This document shows positions 1-8,172 of a stretch of DNA of 64,000 nucleotides, piece by piece; the stretch's first letter is position 1; the number at the start of each line of letters is the position of its first letter. The notes below the pieces were generated by a model, which saw nothing but the letters and a program-made list of their open reading frames with translations, did no database searches and was not told the DNA's origin. The position numbers were made by a program, and so were the translations under genes. The stretch is from Dyadobacter sp. NIV53 (lineage in GTDB: Bacteria; Bacteroidota; Bacteroidia; Cytophagales; Spirosomataceae). The stretch lies in NCBI RefSeq assembly GCF_019711195.1, contig NZ_CP081299.1, positions 7,412,501 to 7,476,500 on the forward strand. Reading direction: 5' to 3'.

Positions 1-776
1 TAAACGATTATATATTTAGTTATACATATTCAGCTAGTTTTTTGCTGAAAGATTTTCCAGTTACAATTCCCAAAGGTGATTTTATCGGATTTGCTCCTGT
101 CCATTTTCAGCCTCATTTAAATGTACCGGATTTAAAAGAATCTGGAAATTTAATGAGGGATGCTGCTAAATTTTACAGCAACAGTGTAGTACATACAGGC
201 CTGGAAGCAACAAAAAATTGCTTTTTGGATGATGTGTTTAATTATGGAGTTGTCAATATTTTTTCACATGCTAGTGCAGGATCGGCTGAAAGTGAATCTT
301 ATTTATATTTGCAGGATTCAATCATACGACTTTCAGAATTGAATCTTTCGCGTCGGCTTGCAACGAGGTTAATTATACTGACTGCTTGTGAAACCAATAT
401 TGGTAAAAGCGCAAGGGGAGAAGGTATATTTAGTCTTGCGAGAGGATTTGCCTCAGCAGGAACGCAATCTATTGCTGCAACTTTGTGGCAGGCGGATGAA
501 GATGCTATATATGCCATTTCAACTTTGTTTAACCAGTATCTTGCTCAGGGAATGGATAAGGGTGATGCTTTACGAAAGGCAAAAATAAATTTTATTAAAG
601 CTGACAATGGTGAAAAAACTATGCCTTATTACTGGGCAAATATGGTTTTAATAGGTAATTCCGATTCAATAAAGTTGACAAACCCAAATTATATTTGGCC
701 TTTCGCCTTAATTTTGGTTGCTATTCTTTTGTTCATACTATTGTTTCGTTTGCTGAGGCATCAGGTTGACATTTAG
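1..776 (+). CDS. CHAT-domain protease, C-terminal part (5' end outside window)
   Basis: The reading frame is open from the left edge, so the gene starts outside the window; the TTG at 42 is only an internal codon. About 258 residues are visible. They show the end of a CHAT (caspase-like, clan CD) peptidase domain: the catalytic His is in NIFSHASAG and the catalytic Cys in ILTACETNIG, followed by the usual GFASAGT and LWQADEDA motifs. A single hydrophobic segment (IWPFALILVAILLFILLF) and a short basic tail close the protein, which suggests a C-terminal membrane anchor. In this phylum CHAT domains often follow TPR repeats, but that part is not visible. The role (signalling, defence or stress) cannot be told from this fragment. 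Confidence 0.85.
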   Translation, partial: NDYIFSYTYSASFLLKDFPVTIPKGDFIGFAPVHFQPHLNVPDLKESGNLMRDAAKFYSNSVVHTGLEATKNCFLDDVFNYGVVNIFSHASAGSAESESYLYLQDSIIRLSELNLSRRLATRLIILTACETNIGKSARGEGIFSLARGFASAGTQSIAATLWQADEDAIYAISTLFNQYLAQGMDKGDALRKAKINFIKADNGEKTMPYYWANMVLIGNSDSIKLTNPNYIWPFALILVAILLFILLFRLLRHQVDI

Positions 777-1050
777 CTAGTAGTGTCGATTAGATAAATT
801 TGCTTCCTTGATTCGGTTAAGTTCTGCCATGTACTTCTTACTTGAACCGTTCATTAGCAAAGCCTTGATTTCCATATGCTACTGAAATCGGTTGACAGCT
901 AGCCGACAAGTCAAATTTTGATTGTTTATTAAAACGACCGTATTTATACATAGCACAAAACTTCTCTATTTCTAGGGATTATGTTATGTATATTGTTATG
1001 TAAATTAACTAAATGTATTATATTTGATTTTATTAAGTTTCGTACATAAA
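777..1050. other. Gap between CHAT gene and recombinase, with a direct repeat
   Basis: No convincing gene. A 32-codon minus-strand frame (875 to 777) abuts the CHAT stop and resembles no family I know. Just before the recombinase start, TGTTATGTA occurs twice (982-990 and 994-1002, 12-nt period). Serine recombinases often bind sites next to their own gene, so this could be a recombinase or operator site, but the evidence is only position and repetition. Confidence 0.25.
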
Positions 1051-1653
1051 ATGATCAAAATAGGATACGCGCGCGTCTCTACCCATGACCAAAATCTGGA
1101 TCTTCAACTGGACGCCTTAAAAAAGGAAGGATGCAAACAGATTTTTACCGATAAGGTTTCCGGGGTAAAAGCTACAAAACCAAATTTTGAGAAACTGATT
1201 GAATATGCCAGGCCAGGTGATACGATTGTAGTCTGGAAATTAGACAGGCTGGGAAGGAGCACCATCAAACTCATAGAATTGATCGAAGCCTTAAAAATAA
1301 AGGGCGTGAATTTGAAGTCGCTCTCAGAATCCATTGATACCAGTACGGCTACCGGTAATCTGTTTTTTCAGTTTATGTGTGTGCTGGCTGAACATGAACG
1401 TAACATTATCAGGGAGCGGACAAAAGCTGGTCTGGAGTCTGCCCGTGCCAGGGGAAGATCCGGTGGCCGGCCGGAAGGGTTGAGTGAGCGTTACCGCAAG
1501 ATTGCCCCGGAAGTCAAAGAGATCTATGAGAAGAACAGCCGGAGTACCGATGAGATCCGGGAAATGTTCAAAATCAGAAGTCAGCCTACCTTATATAAGA
1601 TTTTAAAATACAGTGGTGCTGAGATAAAGGGTTTTTTACGGAAACGTAAATAG
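1051..1653 (+). CDS. Serine recombinase / resolvase (DNA invertase Pin-like)
   Basis: A 200-residue small serine recombinase that cuts and rejoins DNA through a phosphoserine link. The N-terminal resolvase domain has YARVST with nucleophile Ser10, the arginine motif LDRLGRS and the AEHERNIIRERT helix. A short C-terminal helix-turn-helix (about residues 155-190) contacts the site. Length matches Tn3-type resolvases and Hin/Gin invertases. ATG 1051 is chosen because the resolvase fold begins immediately (MIKIGYARVST); the upstream TTG at 1024 would add nine unneeded residues. No transposase or obvious invertible segment adjoins it. It may be a relic of the element that delivered the arsenic operon. 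Confidence 0.9.
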   Translation: MIKIGYARVSTHDQNLDLQLDALKKEGCKQIFTDKVSGVKATKPNFEKLIEYARPGDTIVVWKLDRLGRSTIKLIELIEALKIKGVNLKSLSESIDTSTATGNLFFQFMCVLAEHERNIIRERTKAGLESARARGRSGGRPEGLSERYRKIAPEVKEIYEKNSRSTDEIREMFKIRSQPTLYKILKYSGAEIKGFLRKRK

Positions 1654-1689
1654 CATCCCATTTTATTAGTAACAAAAAACATCTTTAAA

Positions 1690-2244
1690 ATGACAACGTC
1701 CTTAAAACACCATACGATCAGTGCCCGCACCGGCAATCTGTTCAGCATTGTCCTGACGCTCATTCTTATGCCGGTAATGGTCCTTTTATTTGCTTTGATC
1801 TGGAAAATCGATACAAAGGGAATCATTGAGCGGTCTGTTTCCAACTTGAAATATGTGCTGATCATTTTTATCGTAGGTGTGATTGTTCATGAGTTGATAC
1901 ATGGCATGACGGCTGCCTGGTATGCTGGAATAGGATGGAAAAATATCCGGTTTGGTGTGCAGTGGAAATCATTTACTCCGTATTGTCACAGCATGCTGCC
2001 CATGCCTGTTTCAAAATACAGATATGTTGTTGTGATGCCTTTAATCATTTTGGGAATGATACCCTACGTCATTTCTCTGATCAACGGTTCAGGCTGGTTT
2101 TTAACCACAGGTATACTTTTCACGGTAACAGCAGCCGGGGATATGATCATTTTATGGATGATGCGAAAATTACAAGGATCTGAGCTTATCCAGGACCATC
2201 CAAGTGAAATTGGTTTTTTAATATTAAACCAGGGGAAAGAATAA
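1690..2244 (+). CDS. DUF3267 membrane zinc metalloprotease-like protein
   Basis: A 184-residue integral membrane protein with about four hydrophobic segments. After the second segment it carries VHELIHG, an HExxH zinc-protease motif inside the membrane region, as in the DUF3267 family; a later PYCHSMLPMPVSKY stretch is also typical. The family is thought to act like site-2 proteases, but substrates are unknown. It begins 36 nt after the recombinase stop in the same direction, so the two may be cotranscribed. No partner gene nearby explains its role. Confidence 0.75.
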   Translation: MTTSLKHHTISARTGNLFSIVLTLILMPVMVLLFALIWKIDTKGIIERSVSNLKYVLIIFIVGVIVHELIHGMTAAWYAGIGWKNIRFGVQWKSFTPYCHSMLPMPVSKYRYVVVMPLIILGMIPYVISLINGSGWFLTTGILFTVTAAGDMIILWMMRKLQGSELIQDHPSEIGFLILNQGKE

Positions 2245-2694
2245 TATTAACTTTCTATATTCTGACAGCCAAATGTGATAATGGCCGGTTAATCTTTTAA
2301 GTACTTTAATTTATTATAAAATCCTGCCTGCGACCAGCTGTTGTCTTTTGCACTTTTTGCAAACCGGCAGCCTTACCATATATTTAATTCACTTACTAAC
2401 CTTGCATCATACTGACAATATTATGAAGTATGCTTTTTTTCTTATTCTCTTCATACCCATTAGCCTGTCTGCCCAAAAAGTGGGGTAAACTAAAGAAAGG
2501 GAGAAAAACCGTCACGACTTTCGCGTAGGATTATAATTTAACTACAATGCAGTACATTCAATTCTCAGCGGATATAAAATTCATACAATTGGCCAATGAT
2601 CTCCATTCGGTTGTCCGGAATCCTACATCAACAAAAAATTAAAAAATGTTAATCGTATTATTGCAATGAATAAAATAGTTTATACCTTTGGCAC
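2245..2694. other. Gap ahead of the ars operon with a possible secreted-protein remnant
   Basis: From ATG 2423 a short frame encodes a good signal peptide (FFLILFIPISLSAQ) and then hits a stop at 2486-2488. The same frame goes on as KNRHDFRVGL, stop, FNYNAVHSILSGYKIHTIG, which reads like part of an outer-membrane beta-barrel. I take it as a decayed secreted protein gene with nonsense codons, at low confidence. The rest of the gap holds only the arsR promoter. Confidence 0.35.
2661..2690 (+). promoter_or_regulatory. Bacteroidota-type promoter of arsR
   Basis: TTG at 2661-2663, a 19-nt spacer, then TACCTTTG at 2683-2690, a full match to the TAnnTTTG -7 element. The ATG at 2695 lies only four bases past the -7 box, so the transcript would start at or beside the start codon, giving a leaderless or nearly leaderless arsR message. 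Confidence 0.7.
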
Positions 2695-3024
2695 ATGGGA
2701 GTTACAAAGACACAGGTATTCACGGACAAACAAAACCGTATTGCAGATCTGGCCAAGGCGCTGGCGCATCCGGCACGGGTTGCTATCATTCAGCATCTTT
2801 TGAAAGAGAAATCATGCGTTTGTGGTGATCTGGTAGAAGTGCTTCCGCTTGCGCAGGCCACGGTTTCACAGCATTTAAAGGAGCTTAAAAATATTGGTAT
2901 CCTGCATGGAGAAATCAATCCGCCCCGTGTTTGCTATTGCATCAATGAAACAGTATGGCAGGAAGCAAAAGCTATATTTGGAGAAATCTTTGAACCGGAT
3001 GTTGCAGTAGCTTGCTGCAAATAA
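2695..3024 (+). CDS. arsR: ArsR/SmtB-family arsenic-responsive repressor
   Basis: A 109-residue winged-helix regulator and first gene of the arsenic operon. KALAHPARVAIIQHLL is the N-terminal helix, and the recognition region is PLAQATVSQHLKELKNIGIL. The helix-3 metal site CVCGDL corresponds to the ELCVCDL motif that binds As(III)/Sb(III) through cysteines. A further CC pair sits at the C-terminus. By family knowledge it represses its own operon and leaves DNA when arsenite binds. Start ATG 2695 is set by the fold and fits the close upstream promoter. Confidence 0.93.
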   Translation: MGVTKTQVFTDKQNRIADLAKALAHPARVAIIQHLLKEKSCVCGDLVEVLPLAQATVSQHLKELKNIGILHGEINPPRVCYCINETVWQEAKAIFGEIFEPDVAVACCK

Positions 3025-3072
3025 GTATGTGGACAAATAATTTACTTAACTTTATTTAATCGTAACATAGCA

Positions 3073-3651
3073 ATGAATAACTTAAATCCAATGAACTGGC
3101 AAGCCTTCAAAAGCACACTTTTGGAAAATCCGGATAAAATCCTCCAATTCCAATATGCAGAAGGTGAGTATGTAGATGCATCATATCATATTACCGAGAT
3201 CAAACAGGCTCCGATTGTATCTGTCGATTGTGGTGGCGTGATGAACAGCTGGACGGAAATCATAGTACAGCTTTGGGAGCCGTCGGTAGCAGAGACTGAA
3301 CATGCCATGAAAGTAAGCAAAGCGCTTTCCATCATCAGCCTGGTAGAAAAATCGCTTCCACTTAATCCGCTGGGCGTGGTCAAAATAGAATTTGGTAATT
3401 CAAAGTTTGATACCCGCCAGATGTACCCTTCTGAATTTATAGCTGAAGGTGATTCCTTTACTGTTAACCTGGCCGCTGATTTTACCCAATGCAAGGCAAT
3501 AACCAGGGGACAAAGCTGTGGTACTACATCATCCGGTGAAGAATGCTGCACACCTTCCAGCAAAAAGGAAACTGATGTGAAACAAGTGCAGGTACTTGAA
3601 ATGGTTGGTGCTGAAACCCAAAGTTGCACGCCAGGTGGGGGATGCTGTTAA
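3073..3651 (+). CDS. DUF6428 family protein, cysteine-rich C-terminus
   Basis: A 192-residue protein of the type often found beside arsR and arsC in Bacteroidota (DUF6428 as I recognise it; biochemical role unknown). The first 130 residues look like a compact globular domain with the conserved stretch HITEIKQAPIVSVDCGG. The tail is rich in cysteines (SCGTTSSGEECC and SCTPGGGCC), which suggests binding of As(III) or another thiophilic metal; that is inference. It starts 48 nt after arsR and lies 18 nt before the acetyltransferase gene, so it belongs to the same transcript. Confidence 0.8.
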   Translation: MNNLNPMNWQAFKSTLLENPDKILQFQYAEGEYVDASYHITEIKQAPIVSVDCGGVMNSWTEIIVQLWEPSVAETEHAMKVSKALSIISLVEKSLPLNPLGVVKIEFGNSKFDTRQMYPSEFIAEGDSFTVNLAADFTQCKAITRGQSCGTTSSGEECCTPSSKKETDVKQVQVLEMVGAETQSCTPGGGCC

Positions 3652-3669
3652 TAATCTAATCTGCTAAAT

Positions 3670-4167
3670 ATGATCACGATACGAAATTTAGAACCTGGTG
3701 ACTGGCCAGCCGTCCGTGAAATTTATGAACAAGGTATAGCTACCGGAGATGCCACCCTTGAAACCAGTGCGCCCGAGTGGCCGGTCTGGGATCAGTCTCA
3801 TGTAGCCCGGTACCGTTTTGTGGCACTTTCAGACAGCGGTGAAATTGCCGGGTGGGCAGCATTGACACCGGTGTCCGGAAGATGTGTCTACGCCGGAGTA
3901 GCCGAAGTGAGCGTTTATATCGGTAGCCGTTTCCGGGGACAAAAAATAGGTGATACACTTTTAAAGCACCTGATCCTGGAAAGTGAAAAAGGGGGCTACT
4001 GGACACTTCAGGCAGGTATATTTACCGAAAACGTCCCAAGTATCAAACTGCACGAGAAAAATGGTTTCCGTCTGATCGGATACCGCGAAAATATCGGGAA
4101 GATGAAAGGAATTTGGCGGAGCGTCAACCTTTTGGAAAGAAGAAGCAAAGTAACAGGAATAGATTAA
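3670..4167 (+). CDS. arsN: GNAT N-acetyltransferase, ArsN/phosphinothricin-type
   Basis: A 165-residue GNAT-fold acetyltransferase. The start IRNLEPGDWPAVREIYEQGI and the block ATLETSAPEW are characteristic of phosphinothricin/methionine-sulfoximine acetyltransferases and their arsenic-operon relatives. The acetyl-CoA loop is RFRGQKIGDTLL, followed by the NVPSIKLHEKNGF motif. ArsN1 enzymes are known to acetylate the arsenic antibiotic arsinothricin, so this gene may extend resistance from inorganic arsenic to an organoarsenical. Substrate is inferred from family and context. It ends just before arsC. Confidence 0.8.
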   Translation: MITIRNLEPGDWPAVREIYEQGIATGDATLETSAPEWPVWDQSHVARYRFVALSDSGEIAGWAALTPVSGRCVYAGVAEVSVYIGSRFRGQKIGDTLLKHLILESEKGGYWTLQAGIFTENVPSIKLHEKNGFRLIGYRENIGKMKGIWRSVNLLERRSKVTGID

Positions 4168-4172
4168 GCAAA

Positions 4173-4589
4173 ATGAAAAAAGTATTAGTGCTTTGCACCG
4201 GTAACAGTTGCAGGAGCCAGATAGCCGAAGGTTATCTCAGAAAATTTGCTGGTGATAAAGCCACCGTATATAGTGCAGGGGTTGAGACCCATGGAGTGAA
4301 CCCCAAAGCTATTTCCATTATGGCAGAAGATGGGATTGATATCTCTGGCCACACCTCTAACAACATCGATGAATATAAAGACATTGACTTTGATTTTGTG
4401 ATAACGGTTTGTGATAACGCCAAAGAACGCTGTCCCTATTTTCCGACTAATGCGAAGAAATTCCATCAGAACTTTCCGGATCCTGGCAAAGCAACTGGCA
4501 GCGAAGAGCAAATAACAGAGCAGTTTCGTACTGTACGTGAAATGGTCAAAGCCTACACTGAGAACTTTGTTAAAGAAAACTTAATATAG
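4173..4589 (+). CDS. arsC: Arsenate reductase, low-molecular-weight phosphatase type
   Basis: A 138-residue thioredoxin-linked arsenate reductase that turns arsenate into arsenite for export. VLCTGNSCRSQIAEGYL holds the CX5R P-loop (Cys8 to Arg14). The second and third catalytic cysteines are in ITVCDNAKERCPYFP, as in the S. aureus/B. subtilis ArsC class, and the FPDPGKATGSEEQ acid loop follows. ATG 4173 is used: a longer frame from 4113 would add 20 residues overlapping the acetyltransferase gene and ahead of the natural first strand MKKVLVLCTGNS. One base separates it from the pump gene. Confidence 0.93.
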   Translation: MKKVLVLCTGNSCRSQIAEGYLRKFAGDKATVYSAGVETHGVNPKAISIMAEDGIDISGHTSNNIDEYKDIDFDFVITVCDNAKERCPYFPTNAKKFHQNFPDPGKATGSEEQITEQFRTVREMVKAYTENFVKENLI

Positions 4590-4590
4590 C

Positions 4591-5664
4591 ATGTCTGCAA
4601 ATAATTGTGCCCCTGCGGCAAACCGGAAGAAGCTAGGCTTCCTGGACCGTTACTTAACGTTATGGATTTTTCTGGCCATGGCCATTGGCGTCGGCCTTGG
4701 CAATTTTGTTCCCTCATTGCCTGATTACATCAATACTTTTTCAAGTGGTACAACCAATATCCCGCTTGCTATCGGCCTGATCCTGATGATGTACCCGCCA
4801 CTGGCCAAGGTGAAATACAACAAAATGGGCGAAGTATTCCGCAATACCAAAGTGATGACGGCTTCGCTGGTACTAAACTGGATCATTGGGCCGGTACTCA
4901 TGTTTATACTGGCCATTATCTTTCTTCCGAATCATCCGGATTATATGATCGGGCTAATTCTGATCGGTCTGGCGCGGTGTATTGCCATGGTCTTGGTCTG
5001 GAACGAGCTGGCAGAAGGCAGCCGGGAATATGCTGCCGGGCTGGTAGCACTAAACAGCGTGTTTCAAGTACTGCTTTACAGCTTTTATGCTTATTTCTTT
5101 ATTACGGTTTTACCCCCATTGGTGGGATTAAAAGGACTGAATGTAAATATTACAATTGCTGAAATTGCTAAAAGTGTAGGCATTTACCTGGGTATTCCTT
5201 TTGCTGCCGGAATGATCAGCCGTTTTGGGCTGTCTGCCTTGAAAGGGGAAGACTGGTATGAGAAAAAGTTTATACCTATGATATCACCTGTTACTTTGGT
5301 TGCGCTTTTAGCTACGATCATGCTGATGTTCAGCCTAAAAGGTGAGCTGATTATTCAGCTGCCGGGTGATGTGCTTTTAATCGCTATTCCACTGGTCATT
5401 TACTTTGCGATCATGTTTTTGGTAAGCTTCTTTATGGCAAAATCACTGGGTGCGGATTACTCACAAAATGCTTCCATTGCCTTTACGGCGGCAGGTAACA
5501 ATTTTGAACTTGCCATTGCAGTTGCTATCGGCGTGTTCGGTATCAACTCCGGCCAGGCATTTGTCGGTGTGATCGGTCCGCTGGTAGAAGTACCGGCATT
5601 GATAGCCCTGGTGAATGTGGCTTTCTGGCTGCGGGATAAATATTACAAAACTGAAATTGTCTGA
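4591..5664 (+). CDS. arsB: ACR3-family arsenite efflux transporter
   Basis: A 357-residue permease of the ACR3 (BASS superfamily) type with about ten hydrophobic segments; it exports arsenite at the inner membrane. The conserved ACR3 cysteine lies in IGLARCIAMVLVWNELA, and the second inverted repeat carries the conserved TAAGNNFELAIAVAIG. It is ACR3 and not the unrelated E. coli ArsB; databases use arsB or acr3 for it. The ATG follows the arsC stop by one base, so translation is probably coupled. Confidence 0.93.
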   Translation: MSANNCAPAANRKKLGFLDRYLTLWIFLAMAIGVGLGNFVPSLPDYINTFSSGTTNIPLAIGLILMMYPPLAKVKYNKMGEVFRNTKVMTASLVLNWIIGPVLMFILAIIFLPNHPDYMIGLILIGLARCIAMVLVWNELAEGSREYAAGLVALNSVFQVLLYSFYAYFFITVLPPLVGLKGLNVNITIAEIAKSVGIYLGIPFAAGMISRFGLSALKGEDWYEKKFIPMISPVTLVALLATIMLMFSLKGELIIQLPGDVLLIAIPLVIYFAIMFLVSFFMAKSLGADYSQNASIAFTAAGNNFELAIAVAIGVFGINSGQAFVGVIGPLVEVPALIALVNVAFWLRDKYYKTEIV

Positions 5665-5671
5665 GCCCTGC

Positions 5672-6730
5672 ATGGAGTTATATGACCTGATTATTATTGG
5701 TGGCGGGCAGAGTGCTCTGGCTTGCGGGTACTTTCTTCGCCGGGCGAATCTGAAATACATTATTTTGGATGACCAGATGCAAGGCGGTGGAGCGTGGCAG
5801 CACGTCTGGGATACTTTGACTTTATTTTCACCGGCACAGCATAGCTCGTTGCCAGGATGGATGATGCCAAAATCAGAACATGAATTTCCTTCCAAAAATG
5901 AAGTACTGGACTATTTGGACGCTTATCAAAAACGCTATGATTTAAATATACAGCATGGCATAAAAGTGCAGGATGTTACAAAAGAAGGCGAGGTTTTCAA
6001 TGTTTTTTCGGATCAGGGGCAGTATCGTAGTAAAACGGTGATATCGGCCACCGGTACTTTTCAAAAGCCATTTGTACCAAATGTGCCGGGTAAAGATCAG
6101 TTCATTGGTCAGCAGCTGCATTCTTCACAGTATGTAAATGCAGATCCTTTTATCAATAAAAAAGTACTGATTGTAGGTGCCGGTAATTCCGGAGCACAGA
6201 TCCTGGCGGAAGTTTCAAAAGTAGCAACCACTGTTTGGGCAGCAGAAAAAGAGCCGGAATTTTTGCCCGATGATGTAGACGGCAGGGTGCTTTTTGATGT
6301 GGCTTCTGCCAAATACCATGCGATGAAAGAGGGCAAAGAATTTAATGCAGCTCAGTACAATGTAGGTAATATCGTGATGGTCCCGGCAGTAAAAGAGGCA
6401 CGCTCACGTGATGTCCTGAAAACACGGCCTACTTTTAAAACCATGTACGGGAATGGTGTTACATGGCCGGACGGCAGCCATGAAACCTTTGATGTTGTGA
6501 TCTGGTGCACGGGTTTTGGCTTTGCAACTGATCATCTTACAAATCTTGGAATTTTAAAAGAAAAAGGAAAGGCCGATTGTGAAGGCACAAGATCGAAGGA
6601 AGCTATCGGCTTATGGCTGGTAGGCTACGGAAGTTTTACCGGATACGCTTCTGCTACGCTGATAGGTGTAGGCCGGTCTGCCCGGCAGACCGTTTCTGAA
6701 ATTATTGAATATTTAAATTTACAACCATGA
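5672..6730 (+). CDS. arsO: ArsO-like flavin-dependent monooxygenase
   Basis: A 352-residue flavoprotein with two dinucleotide-binding folds: FAD motif IIIGGGQSALACGYFL near the N-terminus and NAD(P)H motif VLIVGAGNSGAQILAE near residue 170. VIWCTGFG sits in the C-terminal half, as in single-component FAD/NADPH monooxygenases. NAD(P)-binding flavoproteins of this kind in ars operons are called ArsO; their arsenical substrate is not settled. ATG 5672 lies 7 nt after the pump stop; a longer frame from 5615 lacks homology and overlaps the pump gene. Confidence 0.82.
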   Translation: MELYDLIIIGGGQSALACGYFLRRANLKYIILDDQMQGGGAWQHVWDTLTLFSPAQHSSLPGWMMPKSEHEFPSKNEVLDYLDAYQKRYDLNIQHGIKVQDVTKEGEVFNVFSDQGQYRSKTVISATGTFQKPFVPNVPGKDQFIGQQLHSSQYVNADPFINKKVLIVGAGNSGAQILAEVSKVATTVWAAEKEPEFLPDDVDGRVLFDVASAKYHAMKEGKEFNAAQYNVGNIVMVPAVKEARSRDVLKTRPTFKTMYGNGVTWPDGSHETFDVVIWCTGFGFATDHLTNLGILKEKGKADCEGTRSKEAIGLWLVGYGSFTGYASATLIGVGRSARQTVSEIIEYLNLQP

Positions 6731-7503
6731 AAATTGCCCTTTTTTCAGATATCCATGCGAACCTGCCTGCCTTAGAGGCGTTTTTTAAAGACGTTGAAAC
6801 ACGTGATACAGATGCCATTTATTGCCTTGGAGACTTGGTGGGATACAATATCTGGCCCAATGAAGTAGTTGATGAAATCAGAAAACGGGGTATTCCCACC
6901 ATTGCCGGTAATTATGACTTCGGTATTGGAAGGAGCAGCGACGATTGCGGATGTGCCTACAAAACCGATGATGAAAAAGAGAATGGAAAAGTATCTATTG
7001 CTTATACAAATCAGATTGTAAAGGATGAGCAAAGGGCATACCTGCGTACTTTGCCAGCTCATATCCGGCTGGAATTTCAATTGAATGAAAAGCTTTTGCA
7101 AGTGCTTTTGGTTCACGGCAGCCCGCGCCGGATCAATGAATATTTGTTTGAAGACCGGCAGGAGCAAAGCATGATCCGGATCATGGAGCAGGCAAATGCA
7201 GATGTGATGCTCTTTGGCCATACACACAAACCGTATCATAGAATCTTGGATTCAGTTCAGACAGACGGCAGCGATCATTTCCGTCATGCGATCAATATCG
7301 GATCTGTTGGCAAACCCAAAGATTGCGATCCAAGAGGTGGTTATGTAATCCTGAATATTGGGCAGGATGCATCCATAGCAAATAAGGACAGCATTACGGT
7401 AGAATTTATACGCTTTGATTATAATGTTGAAAAAGCTGCCAAAGCCGTAGAAGACAGTATTCTTCCTAATGCTTACGCAGAATCCTTACGAACCGGCAAA
7501 TGA
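6727..7503 (+). CDS. Calcineurin-like metallophosphoesterase (first of a tandem pair)
   Basis: A 258-residue member of the YfcE/MJ0936-like metallophosphoesterases. Dimetal motifs are in order: SDIHAN at the N-terminus, CLGDLVGY, GNYD (Tyr where many relatives have His), VHGSPR and FGHTHKPYH. A DDCGCAY segment follows the GNYD block. It overlaps the flavoprotein gene by four bases and the next gene by four bases, which ties it to the ars operon. The substrate is unknown; a phosphate or arsenate ester is conceivable. It looks catalytically competent. Confidence 0.85.
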   Translation: MKIALFSDIHANLPALEAFFKDVETRDTDAIYCLGDLVGYNIWPNEVVDEIRKRGIPTIAGNYDFGIGRSSDDCGCAYKTDDEKENGKVSIAYTNQIVKDEQRAYLRTLPAHIRLEFQLNEKLLQVLLVHGSPRRINEYLFEDRQEQSMIRIMEQANADVMLFGHTHKPYHRILDSVQTDGSDHFRHAINIGSVGKPKDCDPRGGYVILNIGQDASIANKDSITVEFIRFDYNVEKAAKAVEDSILPNAYAESLRTGK

Positions 7504-8159
7504 GAATAGCATTACTATCTGATATCCATGCCAATCTTCCTGCTTTTGAAGCAGTCCTTGAAGATCTGGAAAAACAAAAACCGGATGCGGTTTACTGCCT
7601 GGGTGATCTGGTTGGCTATAACGTCTGGCCAAACCAGGTAATTGGTTTGATCCGCAAACATGGAATTGCCACCATTGCGGGAAACCATGACCTGAAAGTC
7701 TCTAAAATACTTCCATCAGAAGGTGAATGCAGCAAAGAGCAAAGCAGTGAGTATGCTTATAAGCTTGTTGGCTCTAAGGAGCGGGATTATCTTTTGACAC
7801 TTCCCAGGCATTTGAAACTTGAATTTCAGCTCAATGATGATCATTTAAATATGCTTTTGGTACATGGCAGTCCCCGCAGTATCAACGAATATCTTTTGGA
7901 AGAGCTGCCTAAGCAATATATGCTGGATTTGGTTAAAGAATTTAATGCTGATATCCTGTGCTTTGGTCATTCACACAAGCCTTACCACCGGATCATTAAT
8001 TCCGGAAAAGACGGTAGTAACCATTATCATCACCTGATCAATACCGGCTCCGTTGGAAAACCCAAAGATGGTGATTCAAGGGCCTGTTATGTGATGCTTA
8101 CTATAAGCCAGTCAGCTACTGTTACCAGTCCGGATGGGATACTGGAATTGCAACAATAA
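7500..8159 (+). CDS. Calcineurin-like metallophosphoesterase (second of a tandem pair)
   Basis: A 219-residue paralogue of the preceding gene, clearly a tandem duplicate: SDIHANLPAFEAVLEDLE, CLGDLVGYNVWPNQV, GNHD, VHGSPRSINEYL and FGHSHKPYHR align throughout. It differs in having the classical GNHD, lacking the DDCGCAY segment, and ending about 35 residues earlier. The four-base overlap with its neighbour implies coupled translation. It ends four bases before the IS3 element, so the original downstream part of the operon may have been lost. Confidence 0.84.
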   Translation: MRIALLSDIHANLPAFEAVLEDLEKQKPDAVYCLGDLVGYNVWPNQVIGLIRKHGIATIAGNHDLKVSKILPSEGECSKEQSSEYAYKLVGSKERDYLLTLPRHLKLEFQLNDDHLNMLLVHGSPRSINEYLLEELPKQYMLDLVKEFNADILCFGHSHKPYHRIINSGKDGSNHYHHLINTGSVGKPKDGDSRACYVMLTISQSATVTSPDGILELQQ

Positions 8160-8172
8160 AGAGGACAAAATG

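Noticed and set aside
877..1050. Invertible promoter next to the recombinase
   Set aside because: No inverted repeats of useful length flank the region; only a short direct repeat is seen.
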